Positions 1-10,683 of a stretch of 64,000 nucleotides of DNA are shown here, one piece after another. The DNA comes from Angiostrongylus vasorum. Taxonomy: Eukaryota > Nematoda > Chromadorea > Rhabditida > Metastrongylidae. The stretch spans positions 2,067,501-2,131,500 of the forward strand of contig JADANN010000162.1 in assembly GCA_018806985.1 (NCBI GenBank), given 5' to 3'. Both the position numbers and the translations under genes were made by a program. The notes under the pieces were generated by a model. That model searched no databases, was not told where the DNA came from, and saw only the letters and a program-made list of their open reading frames with translations. The first letter of the stretch is position 1, and each line of letters begins with the position of its first letter.

Positions 1-39
1 GCGAGAAATTGCAAATTCTTTTAAGGATCGTTCATATAA

Positions 40-135
40 ACGGATTGATGGGCGATTCCTGATAGCATCGCTAGGGCAAAAAACTGGATGAGAGATAACC
101 AAAGCAAAGGTCTCGGTGGTGCATAGAGATGGGAT
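40..135. repeat. S2 short repeat, partial copy
   Basis: This matches part of the S2 family seen in fuller form near 5100-5200 and 20340-20450. The shared words are GATTGCTGAT-like, then GGATGAGAGA, then CAAAG-GTCTC. It is truncated, and the flanking RTE relic begins just beyond it. Confidence 0.45.
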
Positions 136-189
136 GTCGTATTATGTTATTCTTTTCGAATTAAGAAAACATTGCTGCAGACATGATGA

Positions 190-1940
190 GTGTGGGCCAC
201 CAATTTATTGAAAGCTGTTGTTTGAACACAGTAAAGTCTCCATTTGTCCATTTCACGTTCAAGAATAGCACTGAATTTTTTTGTTCGCTTTGTGGGAAGT
301 TGGTCATCATACCACCCCCTACACGATATCTGCGCAAAAGTGTTACCATTGAACCGTTGACTTTCTTGCTGGGCGTTTGACATCTCGAGGAATTCATTCG
401 CTAACAGCTTTAGTCCACTGGTTGTCGTATAGATGCATCGCATCTCTTGCTCATCTGATTTTCGAGATTTTTGGGGGTGTTAACGGGATCTTCGATTTTT
501 GCTCGTTGATATAGATCGGAGCTAAGGATCCCTTACCCACATGTGTGATACTGCAAGCTCCCAGCACCGCCTTTCCAACTGCGTCTTTCAATAGCGCTGA
601 GTGATCTTTCATCTTGCTTACGTAGCGACCAAGTTTCGGGACGCATGCATTAAGGCAAGGAAGAATCGTGGAGTCGAAAAGGTAGGCGCGAATTCGGGGG
701 TTTTTTTGTTCTCTTCACTACACCCTTGAAAGCTCTCCAAGCTGCTCGATTCCTCCTGCTCAACTGTAGAGCTAAGGCGTTCATCATGTTGTTTACCAGA
801 TCTAGACAGATGTAACTGGAGCATTCGAAGATATTCGCATTTTGAGCATGAATGGGGCATACGTAAAACAACCCGTTCTTTCATGAACATCGTTTTTTGT
901 GAGATTTAGTAGAAGACCAATCCTTCCGCAGGGGATTATCAAAATTCGCAAGCCTTCGTTCCTCTTAGCTAATGTTTGATGTCATTTGAACGATGTCATC
1001 ACCAAAGCCAAGGCGGTGCAATTGCCGACCATCGATTTTCACTCCACTGTTGTTCCATTCCAATGTAAGTATGACGTTCTCGAGGGTGGCCGCAAATAAT
1101 TTTGGCGAGATGGCATCGCCTTGCCTAACCCCTCCTTTTACCTCAGCATTAATATCGTTATAGTTTGGCGATAATTTGATTGTTAGCCTTTTATGCAGCT
1201 CTACTAGAATCTTTATATGAAAAATATGCCGATTAGAAATACCCTGACTTTCCCGAGCTTGCATGACTACTTCTGTGAGTCGAAAAGCTTTCATCAAGTT
1301 CAGTGTGCCTTCTTACCGTGTGGATGTGGTCCATCGTAATGAATCCTCTTCGAAACCCCGCTTGGCTGGCTGTCACTCGTCAAGTTTACTGTCAGTCCCG
1401 TTGAGGATTAGTCAAGTGAAGAGTTTGTGGACAACACACAACAAGCAGGCTAGGCGAAAGTTGCCGTTTGCCTAGAAATGTCTCTTTCTGGGCGAAACCA
1501 CGATCGCGCTGGCTTTCCGTCAATTAGGTACATTGCATTTTGACAGGTATCGAGCCAGCGTGTTGATGGCGACTGGGCGAAGGTTCTTTAGATGTTCGAG
1601 TTCTATGCTCTCCATGCTGGGTGTTGTACCACTCTTCACTAACGAAAGGATGCCGAATTTCGGAACGGAGAACTGGTAGGCGAACATATCCACCGCTCTT
1701 GATTCCATACGAGCGGAAGAGACTGTGGCCATTTTAGCGATCGGAGTATTAACCGTAGATGATTTTCTTCATTGCCTTTGTGGATCCTGTGACTATTCCG
1801 TCTCTGCAACATTCCACACGTAATACCTTCAACAAATTCCGACCTTTCCACTTTCATAAAGATGCTATGAAGTTTCGAAGTAATCATTTGCAATGTCTGG
1901 GGTTTGAAGTGGAACAATGAAGCGATAGAATACGAATACT
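190..1940 (-). mobile_element. RTE-type LINE relic (reverse transcriptase and C-terminal part)
   Basis: On the minus strand, pieces of one RTE polyprotein follow each other in order from about 1930 down to 190, in shifting frames. First comes a linker reading DGIVTGSTKAMKKIIY-like, then EHLKNL and INTLARYLSKC. The reverse transcriptase block follows (GGVRQGDAISPKLFAATLENV-like, about 1060-1140). The catalytic stretch reads FGDD where RTE elements normally have FADD. A C-terminal segment resembling MRLNDNRW and RDKWKNYW continues to the left edge. Several frameshifts and stops show a dead copy. The 5' endonuclease part is absent. Confidence 0.8.
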
Positions 1941-1944
1941 ATGT

Positions 1945-2800
1945 GTAGTGTTTTTTATGAATTGGTAAGATATTAACGAGAACCCGACGTTTTCAAGAGC
2001 TCTCGATAATTTTCCTTTAATTGGAGCACTTAAAGATTGGAGAATGTGATAGAGGCATAGAAAAAACTCTCGCGTTGCCTTATGACTTATGCTGCTTGCA
2101 GTTCTCTAAATCATTATTGTGGCTTCCTTTTCCATCGAATCATCTTGAAATGTTTGAATGGAAGACGTTCAGATCCAACTATAGATCGATGTCGCTCACG
2201 TATAGCTTCTATGCAATAGTGCACCGTTACACATAACTGAGGTGAAATAAGGTATGCTTCTTCCTCAACCTTCTGCACTTGAGCAATCGTCCACTTCCAC
2301 AAATACCAGTGCAGTCGTTCTCAGTCATCTACTCAAATAAAAGGTGCTGTTCGGCTCGGTTCTTTAAAAAAAAATTCCTCCGAGGCGTCTACCAACGCCT
2401 GGACTTACTTCTCTTTAGTCGAAATGGGCTTTATAAATAATTTAGGCATTTTTTTAAAATTTTCTTCCTAATTTTGCGTAGCTCAATTTGCACAACTCCT
2501 GCAATGCGAGTTGTGCCATGTATTCTATTGTTCTGCAAAATGGCTGGACTTTCCTATTGATGGACGAATACTGTGTAAATTCTACGTATTTCTTGGAACT
2601 TCTGGTAGCACTTTATTGCTTTGATCGTTCCTTTAGGTTCTAGAAAGTGGTAGTGGATGAAGGGAAACAGTCCTTATGACACTTAACATTGAAGCAATTT
2701 TAGCGTACCTGCCGGCTGCTATCATCATTCTCCTTTTGTGAACACACAGGGCTATTAACAATACACGATAGCAATCACTTTTTATTTACTCCTGTTCTTT
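1945..2800. other. Intergenic stretch with no recognised feature
   Basis: Only short AT-rich open frames occur here, on both strands, with no splice-consistent exon chain and no similarity to the repeat families of this window. A short open frame at 2021-2236 reads as low-complexity noise. Confidence 0.5.
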
Positions 2801-2809
2801 TTCATGGCA

Positions 2810-3030
2810 TGGTTCTTTTTTCATCTGAAACACATTGCAAAAACTCCGGACCGCAGGTGTCTGCGGTGGGGACCGAATACGCTATTACCCTTTCAGGAGA
2901 CTGACGTATTCACTACCACACCATGCGGCTGCTTCTATCCGGTCCGCACCGCTGACACCTGCCACCCAAAGTTTTGCAAATATCTCAGCATCAATGTGGT
3001 TATAACACAATGCAGTTTTTTCTTGATAAA
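2810..3030. repeat. S2 short repeat
   Basis: A copy of the S2 family. It has the diagnostic runs CACCTGC-GGT-CCG, GTTTTGCAAATATCTCAGCA and TGTGGTTATA. The same block occurs near 20190-20260 and 20505-20560. The 3030-3640 stretch after it holds nothing I recognise. Confidence 0.6.
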
Positions 3031-3639
3031 TAGTCGACTTGACGAGTTGTTAACATGAGAGACTTGTGGAAGAGACTTTGCTTTATCGCTGTTTGAGTAC
3101 AACTGGGTACAAACTGGGTTTGCATGCATCTACTGTACGTCATTGTGATCCGTCCTAAAAATACGTTGCTGTCAGTAACTGGAAGCGTTTCGCAACCTAT
3201 TCTGTGTTTATTTCGGCGTTTTCAATGCACTTGTTCTGGGGGATTGCATATTTCTAGGTGTAGCATTGATTCTTTCCTGGCCAACGCCCGCCACAACATC
3301 AATTATCGAGTGATTACAAAACATGTAGGGAAAAGGACTTCGTGGTACAAAATAAACCATAGCAAATAGAATGGCCCATAAATAACATCTACTTGGCCAG
3401 TTGGTGTACGACGTATGATTAGATGGAATGCACATCGTCCATTCTGTGTTAAGGATTAGGCACCGATCCCAGTCCAACAAAGGTCACTGTGTTATTGTGT
3501 ATTGCGGTACTATGTGTAGACCTTCTTTGTGCTTGAATGTAACATCCCAAGCAATGGAGAAGAGTCGAAAGGAGGCGTTGACTCTCATATAAACAATAAA
3601 AAACAAAAATTTATGTTCCTAAAATACTGAGCTTACAGG

Positions 3640-3860
3640 AGGTCGATAATAATGTTTATTTCGGCAAATGTTTCGACGTCTTCGTTTTTATCAGAGCCGA
3701 CGATCCGAGTCGATGGTCCACAGTTGTTCTTCTTCTCGATTTGGTGTCTTCCCAATCGTACCGAGACGGATCTTCTGGTAAGTGGAACACCGCACGAATG
3801 AGATGTGCTCATGCGGCAATGCTCTTTTACACAAGGCGGTTGTTGTTGACGCGACTATCC
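3640..3860 (-). repeat. S4 foldback element, single arm
   Basis: One arm of the S4 family in reverse orientation: TTTCGACGTCTTCG, then TCAGAGCCGACGATCCGAGT, then GGTCCACAGTTG and CTTCTCGA. The other arm is missing or too decayed to see. Fuller two-armed copies lie at 7515-7805 and 33885-34310. Confidence 0.6.
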
Positions 3861-4059
3861 GTTGATAATAGTTTGTTTTTCAACGGATAATCCACCCTGC
3901 GGCAGTCGGTATTATTTTTAGCTACCACAAAGGGAATAGCAAAACAATTTTTCAAACTGACCGTCATTTAACCTCAGCAGTAAAATAACCTCTGAACAAC
4001 AATCATAGTTGTCGACGTTACAACAACTATGACTGACCTTCTAGTTTCATGAAAATCGT

Positions 4060-4800
4060 TTCTTTAGAAATCTTTATTTGCTGGACTACAACAGCTATAT
4101 GTTAAAGCGTTTCAGTGAAATATCAACGGGCATCGATCGATCACAGATATTCAAATATGGAGATGACTGCTTTGTCATTTGCTCAGTACAAGAGGAAATG
4201 GACAAATGTTTTAAGTTACTGAATGAACAGTCAGAGTATATTAATTTCACCGAAGAGAAACTGAAAGAAAACTGGCTTCCATTTCTGGGCGTGCAAATTA
4301 ACCTATCAGAAAACGACTACATTATGAAGTGGTACCGAAAGCCAAATAGTAAAAAAACATACTCGTTCACTATCTCTCCACTCTCGAAGCATTCAGGATT
4401 AATTGCAGGAATCTGAAAATGAACCGGAGGGAGGAATGCGTCATAATCACGCATGATATTCGCCGAGATTTAAACCTGTTATTCTGACGGGAGGGGCACA
4501 TTACGATTCCATGTGGACTCTGTGCGGTTGGTCTCCACGTGACATATTCACTGCAAGACGCATAGGAAGCTGTGAGTGTGCAAAGAAGCTGTTCTGTGTT
4601 CAGTGTGATTGAAATCTTGTTCTAGCCTTTTTCTCTATTTGGTTATGGAAGTGTTTTAGCGGGGGTAGATTCCAGTCAACTTGACCTTTCCAGGCTCTGA
4701 GGAAGGCGAAATCCTCCGAAATGTCAGCTCGTTCTTGAATAAACATAAAATAACACCTCCCGCTTGCTCGACAGGAATATAAAGAATTCAAAACTGTGTC
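4060..4800 (+). mobile_element. Penelope-like element relic (reverse transcriptase fragment and 3' tail)
   Basis: An open frame at 4078-4416 has the Penelope reverse transcriptase core. A YGDDCFVIC motif (usually YIDD or YVDD) is followed by EEMDKCFKLLNEQSEYI, ENWLPFLGVQ and KWYRKPNSKK. Decayed C-terminal sequence follows to about 4560. A non-coding tail then reads ACTTGACCTTTCC, GAGGAAGGCGAAATC and CCGAAATGTCAGC, and this tail recurs alone near 38020-38225 and inverted near 22325-22420. The GIY-YIG endonuclease region is not readable. I take it as a fragment of a dead retroelement, not a host gene. Confidence 0.8.
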
Positions 4801-4864
4801 GAACCGAAAATACGGTAAAAAAAAATTATGGACATATAAAGGTTCTTTGTTCTTTGCGATAAAA

Positions 4865-5290
4865 TAGGAAAACAAACGCCTTGGTGGTGTGGTGGGTAAC
4901 ATGTCAACAATAGGAAAAAAGTAATCGCAGGTTCGAATCTTGCTTAGGGTGTCCAAGTTTTGCAAATATCTCAGCATTATAGTGGCTGTATTTCATAGAA
5001 TACCTCACTGAAAAATAATAATAGGCAGTAAGTAAGAAGTAAAAAATTGTGATTTCGACTGCAGACTCAGCTTTACTGGGTTTAATGCCGATTTGTGCCC
5101 CCAGATCATTCTCGTTGACAGGTGATTGCTGATGACACCGTTAGATAGAAAAAGTGGATGAGAGAAAGGAAAAGCAAGAGTCTCATTGGATCTGTGTGTA
5201 TAACGCGTGAGGCTCGGAAACAGCAATCACAGGTCGGGAGCTGGCCTAGGGTTTAGAGCTTTGCAAAATCTTTGCATCATTAAAATCATA
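4865..5290. repeat. S2 short repeats, two adjacent copies
   Basis: Two S2 units lie head to tail. The first carries GGTTCGAATCTTG, which is close to an internal polymerase III B box, and then TTTTGCAAATATCTCAGCAT. The second carries the CAGCTTTACTGGGTTTAATGCCG block and GTGATTGCTGATGACACCG. Together they suggest a tRNA-like half joined to an unrelated body. Confidence 0.55.
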
Positions 5291-5299
5291 AGATTATTC

Positions 5300-6450
5300 A
5301 ATAATGGATTACCTGGTAGAATAGCATGCACAATATTGTTGGAGCAAGCAACAACACGATTTTGTGGTTCTCGACGACATAAATAAATATATCAACTATC
5401 TATGCCGAGGTTTATAGAAAGTCGGTCTTTTGAGTCACAGGAAACATTTCTTGCGAAAGAAGACACGTTGAAATTTGACCGATGTTATAATTACATGGCA
5501 ACTTTCAAGACCTAGAAGGAAGAATACGGAAAGCACTATGATTAAGGAAAGAACTTCAGGGATGAAAACTCTCTAGCACAAACGTGAAGGTTTAAACATC
5601 GGAATAACTTCTGTTTGAGAAGACCACCATGAAACTCGCTTGGTATTCATGAAACTACCGATCGCTTTTAATTAAGGAACAGCACAGCGATGGAAAATCT
5701 TGGGAGCACAGTGGCTAGACATAGTGCTGTCGATGTTCACCTCAATTTTGGTCACCATGAGAAAATATTTCGCCATCGGCTATTCCGTTGTGCACTGAAA
5801 GCGCTAATCTGATTGCGAAGACGAATAAAAAAGCCAGAGCTAATGTGAAGAACTGCGACAGACATCGATCCATATAGGACTCCACTTAACTGAGATGATG
5901 ATCACTTAATTTACGAAAGATACTGAAAAAAAACTGTAAGTAAGTTTGTAAAGGTAAACTGATGACATGGAGATTAATAGCGCAATTCGGCCAAACATCA
6001 AATTTTTGTAGGCGTTGTGAATGTGCGAACGGAATGAAGATTGATATGTTTTATGACAACGATAACTACTTCAATGACGATGATTGTAGAGTGAGTAGGA
6101 TGCTGATTTACTGAGCAGCTTAGTGTCGCTTCCAGCAACAAGCCATGAAGCGGGACGTTGAAGTCATAATCTAAAGAAATAGAGAGAAGATACGATCACA
6201 AGAGAAGCGAAACTTTTTGGATGCTGGCAATCACATACTATATTCATTTTCGTAACTGAACCGGGACTGCAGACCTACTTGGTTCTACAAGTAAGAACGG
6301 GTATTTACACAAATGTCTGCTCCTTATTTTCGGTCTGGAAATTTCGAAAAAAAATATAAAGAATAGAACTCAAGAATAATAAAAATCGGACTGGAATTCA
6401 ACTGCAGGTTCGGAAGATTACACAGGAACGAAATCAGCAGCGGTCAAAGA
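5300..6450. other. Intergenic stretch with no recognised feature
   Basis: AT-rich sequence with no open frame over about 60 codons, no clear splice-linked exons and no match to the repeats named here. Confidence 0.5.
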
Positions 6451-6457
6451 AACTTTT

Positions 6458-6788
6458 TCAGTGGGAATAGTTGCAATTCTCAATGATTTCTGCCCAAGAA
6501 CGATCACATAGCTGTCGAGCATTGTAAAGCAGCACGTTGCGCGAAGATTTGCTGGAAACCGGTCGACTCAATGAGCGCTCGACATTGTTGTTTGATAGCA
6601 GACGAGTACAGGATGTCGAAGTCACCGCGACAGAGCGACGTCTGCGATCGCGCATCGGTCGCTTCATCGTGTGTTCGTCGTAACGCGAAAAGCTCATCGC
6701 TTCCGTTGCTAAACGGCGGACGGCGACCATTGCGCGTCCGTCCATCGATCACGCTGCTCTCGGGACCAAAGATTGCTGCGCGCAGCAT
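6458..6788 (-). CDS. Possible coding exon in a GC-rich block, function unknown
   Basis: The block from about 6480 to 6790 is clearly richer in G+C than its surroundings, and it stays open for 94-95 codons in two minus-strand frames. The frame at 6504-6788 has a balanced composition (DELFAL, GDFDILYSS, ALIESTGFQQIFAQ). The frame at 6458-6745 is rich in Arg and Ser, as antisense or off-frame readings often are. The plus strand is also open at 6571-6852. I see no family motif and cannot place splice sites with confidence. It may be one exon of a minus-strand gene, a gene relic, or a GC-rich repeat seen only once here. Confidence 0.3.
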
Positions 6789-7059
6789 TTGTCTAGGCTC
6801 TAGCCCGCCCGTACATTCATCTATTCATCTGAGGATCTGTCACAAGTTATAACCTTAACTTTCATTTCGTACGTAATTCTACTCCTGTATTCTTCGAGAA
6901 AAATTTCTCTTTGGATGGAAATTGTTTTAGCAACCACATGAAGTTGTGGTGAGTTTGACCATTCTTCAATAATATATTTATTACATCTCATTACTTTCTT
7001 ATTACATGGCTCGACATCACATGTGTCACATTGTCGGAACCCAGCGCTATTTGCATTCG

Positions 7060-7330
7060 ATTCGTATTCTCGCAGCCACCATCCACAATGTTTTTGCAAC
7101 TTTTGCGTGTGGGTACGACTGCTCAGTTCTCCATGAAGTTGTGTTATTGCTGTGCTAAAGCGTTCCCACGTGTATTAGAAGGAGTCTGATTGTCCCAGAC
7201 CGACTTAGTACCACTTTTTCCCACCCCGAAGGAATGAAAGTTTGGGTGGGCCAGCAACAGAGCCGAACCAGCACGTAGATGGATTAGGCCGTCCGCGTAG
7301 TGAACGGGACCACTATCACTGCGCTACTCG
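7060..7330 (-). repeat. S1b tRNA-derived SINE-like repeat
   Basis: This matches the minus-oriented S1b copies near 9600-9935 and 19040-19380. Shared words are CGCAGCCACCATCC, CTTTTGCGTGTGGGT and GCGTTCCCA, ending in a tRNA-like block with CACTGCGCTAC. The 5' end of the open frame at 6821-7099 falls inside it. Confidence 0.5.
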
Positions 7331-7514
7331 CTCCACACATTAGTGTATATAAACGTCTAACTAATCGATTGAGTCGAAATTTGACAAAACGGTCTCGTCT
7401 AGATAAAACAGTAATCGAGACAAGGGAATTGTAATTATGTTGAAGAAACTGAAGTTATTTAACATGATGTTTAAATTGTTGAGCTTGCACGAGGCTGATT
7501 AACTAGCTTTACTC

Positions 7515-7805
7515 AGCTAAGGTTTCGACGTCTACGTCTTCATCAGAGCAGATGATCCGAGTCGGTGGTCCACAGTTCGTCTTCTCCATGTGGCTTCTTC
7601 ATCGCGTGCTGACTCGGACCTTCTTCACGAGAACACCGCTGGACTGAGGCAAGCTCACCCCGGCAGCGGCATTCATATCAACAACAATTATCCTGTGTAA
7701 AAGAGCGCTGCCAGAATCCACATCGAGAAGACGAACAACTGTGGACCATCGACTCAAATCATCGGCACTGATGAAGATGAAAACGTCGAGACTTTAGCCA
7801 AATCT
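7515..7805. mobile_element. S4 foldback (palindromic) element, both arms present
   Basis: The left arm (about 7525-7610) reads TTTCGACGTCTACGTCTTC, TCAGAGCAGATGATCCGAGT, GGTGGTCCACAGTTCGTCTT. The right arm (about 7715-7800) reads as its reverse complement: AGAAGACGAACAACTGTGGA, CCATCGACTCAAATCATCGG, then GATGAAAACGTCGAGAC. The arms are about 85 bp with a loop of about 100 bp. No open frame is present, so it looks like a non-autonomous element. Confidence 0.75.
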
Positions 7806-7809
7806 ATTT

Positions 7810-9330
7810 AGCAGTCTCCTGTAAGCCCAACGATTTTGTTGATTATTTTACTACTAGGTTAAATAATGGTTGGTTTGAAAATTATTGTGCAACTTATTTA
7901 GTTGCCAAATATTCGTATAATCAAATAATCTACGTGCTTGCGAACTTATTCCATTCTATAGTATATTTAACTCGTATTGTCGAAGTTACTAAGATAACAT
8001 TGGGTCAAGCTTAATTTATCACGAGTGTTCCCAAATCTTCTTGCCTACAAGTAGATCTGAAGTGTAGCAAGATGTTGACAGCATTTTGAGACGTATTCAA
8101 CTCATACTCGTCTTATCGTTTCTGCGTTTATGTACATTAGCAGACCTGATTTGAACTTGTTATTCATGTAGTCATCCAAAGCCATTTACTGTCCTATATC
8201 AGTTTTTTCAGTTACAGACATGTGAAACATGGTAAGGTAAACTTCTTGTTTCATCATATCGGCACAAAACTTAACTAAATTCCTTTAGGCTGTTAATAGA
8301 TAGTATCATAAGTATTAAGATGGTCAAGAATGGTGTAGATAACCGCCCTCATTGAGCAAAGGTTTAATCAATTTTGTTATGCTAGATCCTAACGCAATGC
8401 ATTATCTGTCCTTCCGCAACGAATTAGGCCTGTTACGTCGTCTTCAAGCGCTTTGTCTACTAATCGCAGAAATCGCTGCCGTTCTGAAGGAATCCTAGTT
8501 TCGAATCTGCCTAGGACTTAAAAGACCATAGACTTCAAACAAAGTGGGCATAATAATGCCGTAACACAAAAACCTCAGGGTTTTCGTAGAAAACCTCGTC
8601 AATCAACGGTGTACGCGTCAGTGATGAGAAACCCTGACGGGTTCTTAAGTCACAGAGAAATCCTCCCACTCAGTGCGACCACCTTCTATGGATAGCAGTT
8701 GCAAGACAACGGAACATATGGAAGATTCCGCATGTCATCTGAAGACAAACCATCTTAGCGTATTGGTAAACAAGTTGTTTCAAATCTATGATATTGGCGT
8801 GCATAGGTGCACTTTGGCCAGAAAGGCAACGACGTGTCGTCGTCGATAGACAGTGAAGTGGTTTCGCACATCGGCGATGAAATGATATGCACAGTTGAAG
8901 AAACGAAACGTACGAATTGAACAAAGACACAACAAGGATAAGGAATAGGACGACGAGATACACGGATGCCGAATTATAATGGATCGGTTGAAAAATAGCT
9001 GGCATTTGTAGCAAATGGAACTTGTTGTTTTATTCTGTACACTGATTAATCTTTTTGTATCTAAAGATGCAAAATTAAGGTAGATTTTGAAGACATGTGC
9101 GCTGTTTCCAGCGTGTTAAGTGATAGGTACGCGTAGCTAAACTTTCAGGAGATTTTCGTCGTGTTGAACTTGAGTGGGCGTGGATGTATCTCGCTTTCTT
9201 GGTGAAGATCAGAAACAATCATTGGATTACCTGTCGGATTACGTGTTACCACTCTGCTTTCATCGGCTGTTTTTCTAGCAGTGGTCGCAACGTTCTTGTT
9301 ATCAAGATATCTTCAATTTTTTAAAATTCT
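7810..9330. other. Intergenic stretch, no supported gene
   Basis: Mostly AT-rich. A minus-strand open frame of 114 codons at 8670-9014 is hydrophobic at its start but has no family motif. Its neighbourhood shares a short block (TTCTATGGAT-GCAGTTGCAAG) with the sequence near 22130, so it is more likely repeat-derived. Nothing else is recognisable. Confidence 0.4.
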
Positions 9331-9334
9331 TCAT

Positions 9335-9935
9335 TGCTCGCTCTCACATCTACTGTGCGGATCCCTGCACTTCTTGTATTCAATCCGTTTTCCTCGCACT
9401 CATCGTCCACGATCGACCTTGGAGCGATGGAAGGCTTGCTGAGCTCAGGATGTGGCATCGAACCAAATTTCTTGTTTATGTATTACAGAATAGCTGTAAC
9501 CACTGCACAACATGCTCCGCTAGAACACTCGTAGATGTCTAAGTGACCTTAGCGTCTATACTTCCACTCAGTTATGAAATATATCTTTTTTTACACGATC
9601 CATCTTCACGTCTACTGCGCTGATCTCAGCGATTCTCACATCACATTCGTTTCCTCGCATCTATTATCCACGAAGGCATTTTCATCTCATTTTGAATCTC
9701 GTAGAATGCTGTTGGAGTCGATTCTCCCTGGAGTGGTGAGATAGCCGGGCTGCAGCGATCCAAATTGGATTTCAGAGAGGGGCTTTTTTCCCGACAGCTC
9801 AGGACAAATTTTTCGGCTTCAGAGGGATGAGAGGTTTGGTGAGCCTGGGGTGGGATCGAACCAGCACCGTGCTCGTGATGATCGGCATCACTACCATTGT
9901 GCTATCCACCTCTTGTAAAATATGATGTTACATCT
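9335..9935 (-). repeat. S1b SINE-like repeats, two copies
   Basis: Two minus-oriented copies lie at about 9335-9540 and 9600-9935. The second keeps a tRNA-like head. Read on the minus strand it has TAGCACAATGGTAGTGA (A-box-like) and GGTTCGATCCC (B box, complement at 9852-9862). A body with ACTCCAGGGAGAATCGACTC and GATGCGAGGAAACGAATG follows. This marks the family as polymerase III-derived. Confidence 0.65.
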
Positions 9936-9939
9936 ATAA

Positions 9940-10683
9940 ATATGTTTTTACGAACTGCCCTTGTTAATCTGATGCGAGGTTGGGGTAAGTTATCGTTATT
10001 GTTGTTGTTATTATTGTTCCTCGATGGCTGACGTTTCGGCGATTTCGACATAACCGGTCAAAATTTATTGCAAAGCAAAAACCTCTAAATGGCTCGAAAC
10101 GTTTCTGGGTTTTCCCATGAATTTCATATATTCGTTTTTCTCTTCAGCGTATTTAGAAGCGATGTTACTTTCATTTTCATTTTCCTACCTAGTTGTACCA
10201 TTGCCACGTAAGGCTTCCCTTAACCGGTGGAACCACTTTCTGCATTACACAAAACTGAAACTCCACCCAGTTTTGCAACGATGACAATCACTTTTCTTCC
10301 AGAAAATTTTACGCAAACTCCGTTGCAAGCATAACTTTACAAATTCGAGAAACAGATTGCTTTTAGTGAATGAATGTTATCGATTTGTTAACATCGGCTT
10401 TGGGCGAAATCAAAATGCTCTATCACTGCTATCACATTGACGGGGAACTGTTTCTCACAGCATTTTCAATGTGGTCTTTCGTGCCTTCATCACCATTGGG
10501 TCTAAATCTCGATTATATGGCTCTGGCTATACTTCTATTAATGTTCTTGATTTTTGTGCTGATCATCGACTTATGAAATGTTTGCTCCAACTTCCATCTC
10601 TCACCTTAGTCAAGAGACATTAGTAGCAGAAAGAAAAACAAGAATATGCTTACTCCTACTTGTTCACACTTAACGTTAGGGGT
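9940..10683. other. Upstream region of the transporter gene
   Basis: No repeat copy recognised. A plus-strand open frame at 10370-10576 ends in a hydrophobic run but joins nothing. A CTCTCACCTTAG acceptor-like site ends near 10610, about 75 nt before the transporter start codon. It could be a trans-splice or intron acceptor. Confidence 0.35.

Noticed and set aside
4078..4416. 112-codon open frame as a host gene
   Set aside because: The motifs are those of a Penelope reverse transcriptase, and the flanks are decayed element sequence.
6821..7099. Minus-strand open frame of 92 codons with several Cys
   Set aside because: Its first part lies in an S1b repeat and the remainder has no recognisable family motif or splice partner.
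10370..10576. Plus-strand open frame with a hydrophobic end, as a first transporter exon
   Set aside because: It has no donor in phase with exon 2, and the exon at 10684 fits both the phase and the conserved PEDVLDHLG start.
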